Source of the DNA: an uncultured Eubacteriales bacterium
Lineage (GTDB): Bacteria; Bacillota; Clostridia; Oscillospirales; Acutalibacteraceae
Assembly: GCA_934675165.1 (NCBI GenBank)
Contig: CAKUPP010000002.1
Coordinates: 1 to 64,000 of the forward strand
DNA: 64,000 nucleotides
Direction of reading: 5' to 3'
Shown here: positions 57,830 through 64,000 of the stretch, piece by piece
Layout of the letters: every line of letters begins with the position of its first letter
How positions within the stretch are numbered: the first letter of the stretch is position 1
Position numbers and translations under genes: made by a program
The notes under the pieces: model-generated
Told to the model about the DNA's origin: nothing
Databases searched by the model: none
The model's input: only the letters and a program-made list of their open reading frames with translations

Positions 57830-60754
57830 TTAAATTATATACCCTGTAAAACCTTCAATAGATCCACCAGAATTTTTTCTTCGTTGAATATTTTTATCAC
57901 ATTTCGCGAGGTAATGGATAGATATTTTATCGCCTTCATTTACTCTTATAACTTCTGTAAAAACTTTTCTAGCTTCTTCGAAGTCACCGGTAAGATAAAG
58001 TTTTAAACCTTGTTCAAAATTTTCATCAGTAATTTTATATAGGTCTGATTTATATTTATTTGATCCATCAATCATCTCATATATATCTCTGCCACCTTCC
58101 CCTGTGACACTTCTAACTTTTCCTATATACCTGTAAGTATAACTAGGAACTTCTTTAATTTTATCTATTATATCTTTAGTTGCAACCTGGTTAATACCCA
58201 ATTTTTCAAGATAAGAATCAATTTTGAACATCTGCATTATCTCATCCGATACTACTAAAATTCCACGACGGTCTGTGTTACCCGACACACCAACAAGAAC
58301 AGATCCATGCCCAAGCGTTACGTTCATATGTGCTTTAACCGCATCGGGAATAGCAATTTCTTTAAGTTGAATAGCAGCGTTAAAAGCGTTTTGAGCATTT
58401 TTGGGAAATAAAAACACAGCGCCCAAACCATCAAATGATTGCACTACTCCATCATTGGATTCAACAATTTTAAACATTTCATCATAAGATTTATTTAAAG
58501 CATCAAATATTTCATTCTCATCTTTGAATTCATAAGATCCTTTACACGAAAGATTAAAGGTAACATAAATTATATTCATTTCAACTACTTTGTTGTCATG
58601 AAGTTTAACTTGTGTAACTTTTTCTTTTCCCATAAGATTAAATATTTTAGACGGAACATATCGTACATATTCTCTATTAAGTTTAACTAAATTATTGGTA
58701 TATCTGTCAATCTTATCTGACATTATATTAAATGCCTGCGCTATATCTGCAAACTCGTCTTTAGAACTTATTTTTATTCTAGAATCCCAATTTCCATGAC
58801 TTATTTCAACAATCCCTTTTTCTATTTTTTTCAAAGGTCTGAGGCACCATCTAATTACAAATGCAATATACCCTATCATTACTACAGCAAAAACCAAAAT
58901 AACTGCCAAAGAATGTTTTAAAATACTATAAAATTCATTTGTACTGTGTATTTCTTCGTCAAGGAAATTACCTACAAAGCCAACAACAACACCACTCGAA
59001 TCTTTTATTGGAACAAACGCCGCAGAAATATTTCCATAAACATCACGAAAATCTGCTTCTATACAGTCACTGGATGAACTTTTATTAGAAAATTTTTCCC
59101 ATATTCCATAAAGTTTTTCAACCTCGTCATTTTCGAAAATAGAATCAATCAAAATATACTGTGAGGGAACCATATCGGGATCAGTATACTTAAGACGATT
59201 ATACGAATCAGAGGAAACATCATACTTTGTAGAAATAGTAGCATACAATTTGTTATATTTTTCTATATAGGTAACTATATAATCGCTTCTATCACCTATT
59301 TTTAAAGATAAATCTCGGTACCCGTTTTCTACGCTTTCTTTTATGCTCATATAATCTTTTGTCATATAATCACGCACATGATTAATTTTGGTAAATTCTG
59401 TACCATCTATTTTGTCAGCAACCGTTTTTGCACCTCGCTGCTGTTCACTTTTAAGAATTGATGTGTAACTTATCACAGAATCTCTGGTATTGATATACAC
59501 TAAACATCCCATACCCAGTACTAACACCGGAAGTAACATTGAAATTATTCTTACCCTCAGAGGTATTCTTGTAAATTCTAGTGATGATAAATATTTTAAA
59601 CCATAAATAACGATAAAAAATATAATTACAAATGCCAACATTATTAAAAGACCAAATGGGAAAAACTTTCCTCGTATATCAGAAATCAATACTGAATTTA
59701 CGCCAAATCCAACATAATAAGGTTTATCAAACGCTTTTGATGGTGCATAAAAATTTCCATCTGATATAACCTTTAATTTTCTTAAATCACTGATTTTAAT
59801 ATTTTGTTTTTCCAACACAACACTATCCAAATTGTAAATCTGTTTTGAAACAATACTTTGTGTATTAAGTTGATAAAAAGCTCCACTTACACTATCTGTA
59901 AAATAAATATTATCTGATGTATCCACATACATACCAGAAATTAAAAATCCAGAAGTTGAAACCGTATTGGAGTAATTCACGAATGCACCAGTATTGTTCA
60001 TAGCCCAAAGCTCACCGTTTGGAGTTGAATAAAAAACTCGTCCAGAAGAAAGTACGCAAGCGTCAAGCAACCATCCAGATGATGGAGCTGTGTAACCATT
60101 TGGTGGAGAAACCACAAAAGTTTTAGCTTTTTTTGGACTCTCATCTTGAAGAGGATTAACTGTAATTATGTCATAGACATCATTTTTACCCGCAATTATC
60201 GACATATTTTGACCAATAAGTTGAATCTTTTTGATATACGGTTCTGTTGGGGCAGTTGTATCACTTGAAAAATCAACTGACGTAACATCTTTTACAAAAT
60301 TTCCATACGTATCATACATCAAAACAGTTTCATTTTTTATAGGATAGTGAGACTTGTCCGGCACAACTGCAGTAAGTGTTTTGGTACGTTTAACAACATA
60401 AATATTACCCTTGTTATCAGACTCAAGATTACTGTAAGAATATTCACTTTCATTAGTGCTTTTATCAAGATCTATTTTAAAATTTTGAGCACCATTTGAA
60501 CCAATTTTTGTTATCTTATATTGAGATGAATCTTCATCTACTCCCAAAATATAAACATTGCCCATTGGATCCATATCAGAAGCCAAAAATGTTCCCAAAT
60601 TTGGTTTGTTGATAAAATACTGAAGTAAAAATGCAGTAATAACAATAACCGCACCTACAGTATAATATCTAATTAATTTGTTTTCAAAAAGTGATCTTAT
60701 CAATCCAGCACCTTTCTGAGATTTTGATTTTTCAACTTGTAAATTTTTTTCCAT
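57830..60754 (-). CDS. Membrane sensor with HAMP and degenerate class III cyclase-like domain
   Basis: The 974 residues start at the ATG at 60754 after GGTGGGTG. Order: a first membrane helix (about 30-50), an outer beta-propeller-like region (to about 365), two more helices, an outer sensor region (about 430-620), a fourth helix followed by HAMP (RWCLRPLKKIEKGIVEISHG), a cyclase homology domain (about 725-900) and a C-terminal TPR-like stretch (FEQGLKLYLTGDFEEARKVF). The cyclase domain keeps VQSFDGLGAVFLF but lacks the first metal Asp and the usual N/R pair in NTDRRGILVVSD, so it may not make cyclic nucleotides. It probably senses envelope state and acts through the MORN protein. Confidence 0.8.
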   Translation of the reverse strand: MEKNLQVEKSKSQKGAGLIRSLFENKLIRYYTVGAVIVITAFLLQYFINKPNLGTFLASDMDPMGNVYILGVDEDSSQYKITKIGSNGAQNFKIDLDKSTNESEYSYSNLESDNKGNIYVVKRTKTLTAVVPDKSHYPIKNETVLMYDTYGNFVKDVTSVDFSSDTTAPTEPYIKKIQLIGQNMSIIAGKNDVYDIITVNPLQDESPKKAKTFVVSPPNGYTAPSSGWLLDACVLSSGRVFYSTPNGELWAMNNTGAFVNYSNTVSTSGFLISGMYVDTSDNIYFTDSVSGAFYQLNTQSIVSKQIYNLDSVVLEKQNIKISDLRKLKVISDGNFYAPSKAFDKPYYVGFGVNSVLISDIRGKFFPFGLLIMLAFVIIFFIVIYGLKYLSSLEFTRIPLRVRIISMLLPVLVLGMGCLVYINTRDSVISYTSILKSEQQRGAKTVADKIDGTEFTKINHVRDYMTKDYMSIKESVENGYRDLSLKIGDRSDYIVTYIEKYNKLYATISTKYDVSSDSYNRLKYTDPDMVPSQYILIDSIFENDEVEKLYGIWEKFSNKSSSSDCIEADFRDVYGNISAAFVPIKDSSGVVVGFVGNFLDEEIHSTNEFYSILKHSLAVILVFAVVMIGYIAFVIRWCLRPLKKIEKGIVEISHGNWDSRIKISSKDEFADIAQAFNIMSDKIDRYTNNLVKLNREYVRYVPSKIFNLMGKEKVTQVKLHDNKVVEMNIIYVTFNLSCKGSYEFKDENEIFDALNKSYDEMFKIVESNDGVVQSFDGLGAVFLFPKNAQNAFNAAIQLKEIAIPDAVKAHMNVTLGHGSVLVGVSGNTDRRGILVVSDEIMQMFKIDSYLEKLGINQVATKDIIDKIKEVPSYTYRYIGKVRSVTGEGGRDIYEMIDGSNKYKSDLYKITDENFEQGLKLYLTGDFEEARKVFTEVIRVNEGDKISIHYLAKCDKNIQRRKNSGGSIEGFTGYII

Positions 60755-60868
60755 AATGTCACCCACCAATGTAAAAATTTTATGTCCATGATAATCAAGT
60801 ATAATCGAGTGTAAAAAATAAAAAAATTATAAAATATAAATTTTAGATAATTTTTTTTAATAAATGGA

Positions 60869-60897
60869 TTTACTATTTCCATCTGTCGCTGTATAAT
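60869..60897 (+). promoter_or_regulatory. Promoter of the LysM-protein gene
   Basis: TTTACT and TATAAT are spaced by 17 bp on the plus strand, with the start at 60984. Its -10 lies 2 bp from the -10 of the opposing promoter. Confidence 0.65.
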
Positions 60898-60899
60898 AT

Positions 60900-60928
60900 A
60901 GTATATTATGATAGAATAATGTAGTCAA
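60900..60928 (-). promoter_or_regulatory. Promoter of the cyclase-MORN operon
   Basis: TTGACT and TATACT are spaced by 17 bp on the minus strand. Predicted start sites of the two promoters cross, so both cannot be fully occupied at once. Confidence 0.65.
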
Positions 60929-60983
60929 GTGCTAAAAAAATGTCTTTATTCTAAAAAATTTAATCAAAAGGATGGGTTTCGCC

Positions 60984-62135
60984 ATGATAAAAAAAATAGA
61001 TTCATGTGATTATACTATTATTGCTTCACTTTTCAAAAGCGATAACCTAAAAGTTTCAGTAGCGTACAAAGGAGAAAAAGCAAATACGTCTAATCTGTAT
61101 ATTTTAAACGAAATTCCTTATGACAAATCAAATTTAGAAACATTCAAAACACTTTTTTCAATTTATTCAAATAAAAATCGTCCACGTGAATTTGTCGATT
61201 TTTTTGTCTATAATGAAAATTTTTACAGTTCTTTCACTTATATCGAAGCACCAGGGATAAAAGAAAAATTTGTAAAAGAACTTGTTACTTCCCCCTTTGA
61301 GGAACGATGTAAAATTCTTGAAAACATACTAATACGCATAGAAAATATTTTTAAAATATCTCCCCAGATTTTAGCATGTGTTACAGAACCCGAAAATATC
61401 CGTGTGGACAATCAGAAAAATATTATACTAAATTACAACCTTCAAAATTTGGACTCTTATAAAAACAATGCAAAAGAACAAATAAACAATCATCTTCATG
61501 ATATAATTTATTATCTCTTACAACCTGAATGTGATGCCGGCTTCAACAAACAACTTCATATTGTTTTGTATAAATGTAAACATGGTGTGTATACTTCTGT
61601 GCCCGAAATGGTAATAGAACTAAAAAAAGCAGAACAAATATCTAAAACAAGCTCTTGGGTTGGCTATCTTAAATATCAATACAATCTTAGAAAACCCACT
61701 ATTAAAAAAATTACAAAAACCGCTTTATCGCTAGCAGTAGTTTTGGGAATTGGATACCTCGTATATATGAAATTAAATGAAGGTTCCAGAGCTGGGAAAA
61801 GTACACTTGCAGTTTCTATTGGCAATGTAATGTATAATGGTAACTCCCAAGACTCCTCAGAAAAATCAGTCTCAGCCGTAAACGAAGATAATCAGGCTTC
61901 AAAAGATGCGCGCGGAAATGTAAATCTTGCCGAAGGACTTGACATTGCATACGAAGATTATATCGTTCAATATGATGACACTATTACGTTGATATGCCAG
62001 TCTTATTATAATGATGAAAGTTTTGTAACAGCGGTTTCAACATTTAATGGAATAAATGTTAAAGAAAAACTTATCCCAGGGTCAATTTTAAAATTACCCA
62101 ACCGTACCGCTATTGCACTTTATTCTGCAAAATAA
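60984..62135 (+). CDS. Membrane protein with kinase-like N-terminus and C-terminal LysM domain
   Basis: The 383-residue protein starts at the ATG at 60984, after a GGATGGG site. Residues 1-230 are soluble, with a stretch EPENIRVDNQKNIILNYNL that resembles the catalytic-loop region of protein kinases but lacks the catalytic Asp, so a pseudokinase is possible. A membrane helix spans about 245-262. The C-terminal 50 residues are a LysM-like wall-binding module (YIVQYDDTITLICQSYYND, GSILKLPN). It faces the cyclase-MORN operon and may share its envelope role. Confidence 0.75.
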   Translation: MIKKIDSCDYTIIASLFKSDNLKVSVAYKGEKANTSNLYILNEIPYDKSNLETFKTLFSIYSNKNRPREFVDFFVYNENFYSSFTYIEAPGIKEKFVKELVTSPFEERCKILENILIRIENIFKISPQILACVTEPENIRVDNQKNIILNYNLQNLDSYKNNAKEQINNHLHDIIYYLLQPECDAGFNKQLHIVLYKCKHGVYTSVPEMVIELKKAEQISKTSSWVGYLKYQYNLRKPTIKKITKTALSLAVVLGIGYLVYMKLNEGSRAGKSTLAVSIGNVMYNGNSQDSSEKSVSAVNEDNQASKDARGNVNLAEGLDIAYEDYIVQYDDTITLICQSYYNDESFVTAVSTFNGINVKEKLIPGSILKLPNRTAIALYSAK

Positions 62136-62163
62136 CACAAAACACTTAATAAAAATCATTAAA

Positions 62164-62204
62164 ATGCAAATCCGAATCTATTTACTACAGCTTCGGATTT
62201 GCAT
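62164..62204 (+). repeat. Perfect 13-bp inverted repeat after the LysM gene
   Basis: ATGCAAATCCGAA and its exact complement flank a 15-nt loop with no T run after it. It stands seven bases before the true terminator and may protect the mRNA end or add a second stop signal. Confidence 0.7.
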
Positions 62205-62210
62205 AATCTG

Positions 62211-62239
62211 AAATCGCATTTTAATTTTGCGATTTTTTT
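62211..62239 (+). terminator. Intrinsic terminator of the LysM-protein gene
   Basis: AAATCGCA pairs with TGCGATTT and is followed by a T run. Together with the preceding inverted repeat it fills the 270-bp gap before mnmA. Confidence 0.85.
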
Positions 62240-62343
62240 ATTTAAAAAATAAAATTTGCTAATTTTTATTGAAGTACTGACTCATGTACGTACACAATAA
62301 GTCACACAATAAAAACAGAAAATAATCAAATATACTACAATTA

Positions 62344-62372
62344 TTGCTTAAAAAAATTTTATATGATATTAT
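62344..62372 (+). promoter_or_regulatory. Promoter of mnmA
   Basis: TTGCTT and TATTAT are spaced by 17 bp, 34 bp before the TTG start of mnmA. Confidence 0.6.
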
Positions 62373-62405
62373 TAGTTTACAATTTTAAAAAGGTGGTCAA
62401 TCACA

Positions 62406-63446
62406 TTGAAGAAAGTATTAATAGGAATGAGCGGTGGTGTGGACAGCTCTACTACAGCCGCATTACTGATTAATCAGGGATATAATGTATCTGGAATAAC
62501 TCTAATTCTCACACATCCTTATGATGAATCATCTGTAAATGATGCTAAAGATGTAGCGCATCAATTGGGAATAAAACACATAACTTTGGATTTAAGCCAA
62601 GAATTTAAAGCATCTGTTATAAATTATTTTGCAAATGAATATTTGTGCGGGAGAACGCCAAACCCCTGTATAAAATGCAATCAAACAATAAAATTTGGGA
62701 AAATGCTTGATTATGCACTAGAAAACGGATTTGATTCTGTTGCAACTGGACATTATGCAAAAATCGTCTTTGACAATGCTAGCAGAAGATATCTCTTAAA
62801 AAAATCTATTTCAAAAAAAGACCAAAGTTATTTTTTATACAGATTAAATCAACACCAGTTATCACATATGCTAACTCCTTTAGATGATTATGAAAAAATA
62901 GAAGTACGAGAATTTGCAAAAAAATTGGGGTTAAAAGTTGCTCAAAAATCAGAAAGTCAAGATATATGTTTTATTAAAAATATTTCACACGGAAAATTTA
63001 TTGAAAATTATACTCAAAAAGAGTCTCTTCCTGGATTTTTTATTAATGATTCTGGTGAAAAAATAGGAACTCACAAAGGAATAATAAACTACACTATAGG
63101 GCAAAGAAAAGGCCTTGGCATCGCACTTGGAGAACCTGTATATGTTACAAAAATAGATGCAAAGAATAACTTTATTACTCTTTCTCCAATAAAAAACGGA
63201 TTGAAAAAAGAAATTTTTCTTTCTACACCAAATTTTATTAAATTTAAAAATCCACCTTCAGAATTTAAGGCACTAGCAAAAATACGCTATCGTTCCGAAC
63301 CTGCACAGTGCTGTGTAAATGTTTTACCCGGAAAAATTTTGAAAGTAACATTCGATGAACCTCAAAAATTTCCAGCCCCAGGGCAATCCACTGTATTTTA
63401 CGATAATTGCGGAAACGTTATTGGAGGAGGAATAATAGAAGGATAA
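62406..63446 (+). CDS. mnmA: tRNA-specific 2-thiouridylase MnmA
   Basis: MnmA makes 2-thiouridine at the wobble base of Lys, Glu and Gln tRNAs. The 346 residues open with the ATP pyrophosphatase loop MSGGVDSS, contain the catalytic pair Cys in GRTPNPCIKC and Cys in ESQDICFI, and the tRNA-contact GTHKGIINYTIGQRKGLGI. The start is TTG after AGGTGG. The cysteine-desulfurase partner is not in the window. Confidence 0.96.
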   Translation: MKKVLIGMSGGVDSSTTAALLINQGYNVSGITLILTHPYDESSVNDAKDVAHQLGIKHITLDLSQEFKASVINYFANEYLCGRTPNPCIKCNQTIKFGKMLDYALENGFDSVATGHYAKIVFDNASRRYLLKKSISKKDQSYFLYRLNQHQLSHMLTPLDDYEKIEVREFAKKLGLKVAQKSESQDICFIKNISHGKFIENYTQKESLPGFFINDSGEKIGTHKGIINYTIGQRKGLGIALGEPVYVTKIDAKNNFITLSPIKNGLKKEIFLSTPNFIKFKNPPSEFKALAKIRYRSEPAQCCVNVLPGKILKVTFDEPQKFPAPGQSTVFYDNCGNVIGGGIIEG

Positions 63447-63546
63447 GATTTTTCTTGTTTTTTAATATATATGTTACTATAATTTTCAAACTTATTCAGG
63501 TTAATATATAAAAAATAACAATTTTTTGAAATTAATAAAATATCTA

Positions 63547-63575
63547 TTGATTTTCAGTTCAAAAAAATATAAAAT
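63547..63575 (+). promoter_or_regulatory. Promoter of groES(-groEL)
   Basis: TTGATT and TAAAAT are spaced by 17 bp, directly before the CIRCE element. Confidence 0.75.
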
Positions 63576-63580
63576 ATTAG

Positions 63581-63607
63581 TTAGCACTCAATACGAGCGA
63601 GTGCTAA
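63581..63607 (+). promoter_or_regulatory. CIRCE operator (HrcA-binding)
   Basis: TTAGCACTC, nine bases, then GAGTGCTAA is an exact CIRCE element. HrcA bound here represses the chaperonin operon until heat stress. Confidence 0.95.
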
Positions 63608-63637
63608 AATGCTAAACATTTTAAGGAGGTTTTTCTC

Positions 63638-63925
63638 ATGGCAGTAGTGAGACCTATTTTGGACAAAATAGTGGTTCAAGTAAAGAAATCTGACAGAGCC
63701 ACAGGTACCGGAATAATTCTTGCCGGAAGTTCCAAAGAGCAACCTTTAACCGCATTGGTAATTGCAAGGGGACCCGGTGGACTTATTGACGGAAGAGAAG
63801 TAAAAATGTATATTAACGAAGGCGATCACGTTTTAATTCCAAAAAACAGTGGTACACCATTTACCCTGAATGGAATCGAATATATCATTATTCCTCAATC
63901 AGAAGTTTTAGCAATTGTATCTTAG
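63638..63925 (+). CDS. groES: Co-chaperonin GroES
   Basis: GroES caps the GroEL folding chamber. The 95-residue protein has the N-terminal strand VRPILDKIVVQ, the mobile loop (KEQPLTALV region) and DHVLIPKNSGTPF. It follows CIRCE with a strong AAGGAGG site. The 75 bp after its stop end in AAAGGA, a ribosome-site-like sequence, so groEL probably begins just past the right edge. Confidence 0.97.
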   Translation: MAVVRPILDKIVVQVKKSDRATGTGIILAGSSKEQPLTALVIARGPGGLIDGREVKMYINEGDHVLIPKNSGTPFTLNGIEYIIIPQSEVLAIVS

Positions 63926-64000
63926 TTGCAAAATTTCAAGTAAAGTTTACAAGATAATTCTCGGAAATAAAAATTTAACAAATATCTTATTTTCAAAGGA

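Overview
The window is AT-rich DNA from a low-GC, probably endospore-forming member of the Clostridia. Evidence includes Spo0A and the SpoIVB sporulation peptidase side by side, a nine-gene V-type ATPase operon, an FtsK/SpoIIIE translocase, a CIRCE-controlled groES, an L10 leader before rplJL, and strong TTGACA/TATAAT-like promoters with good Shine-Dalgarno sites, often before TTG or GTG starts. Families typical of gut or host-associated Clostridia are also present: BspA-type leucine-rich repeats (LRR) and exported GT8-ricin proteins. A symbiont or commensal of an animal or a gut protist would fit, but that is inference. I saw no tRNA, rRNA, CRISPR array, insertion sequence or prophage.

Layout. 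1-5.2 kb: three tandem secreted BspA-type LRR genes with duplicated flanks, one running off the left edge and one losing its 3' end. 5.5-6.8 kb: a signal peptide-LRR-guanylate-kinase-like fusion. 7-13.2 kb: nth, rpsF-ssb-rpsR with a possible small RNA upstream, a small conserved gene plus secG, spo0A, spoIVB and a conserved hypothetical gene. 13.3-18.4 kb: an NHLM-type peptide export cassette (adaptor, C39 peptidase-ABC transporter, ABC transporter) with no precursor peptide next to it. 18.5-27.6 kb: the V-ATPase operon. 27.9-31 kb: two secreted GT8 glycosyltransferases with ricin-type lectin tails. 31.2-34.8 kb: rpmG-secE-nusG-rplK-rplA and L10 leader-rplJ-rplL. 35-50 kb: mostly housekeeping genes (RlmD, a polysaccharide-type epimerase, upp, rpiB, tsaB, tsaE, an amino-acid ABC transporter, a KimA-like permease, a ComEC-like hydrolase, FtsK, UppP).

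50.3-56.05 kb is the most striking region. It is a compact leftward operon for a ribosomally made, modified peptide. An 80-residue precursor carries eight cysteines at exact three-residue spacing, followed by a Gly/Ala-rich hydrophobic tail. Behind it lie two radical-SAM proteins with C-terminal cysteine clusters, an ABC ATPase, two membrane subunits and an S41-type protease. The upstream gap has two exact Spo0A-box heptamers and one near match. The plan resembles the Spo0A-controlled skf sporulation-killing operon of Bacillus, but with a different precursor and two radical-SAM enzymes.

56.3-62.1 kb: a membrane-anchored MORN-repeat protein and a large membrane sensor with HAMP and a degenerate class III cyclase-like domain, divergent from a membrane LysM protein with a kinase-like N-terminus. 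The divergent promoters overlap head to head. The window ends with mnmA and groES; groEL probably starts just past the right edge.
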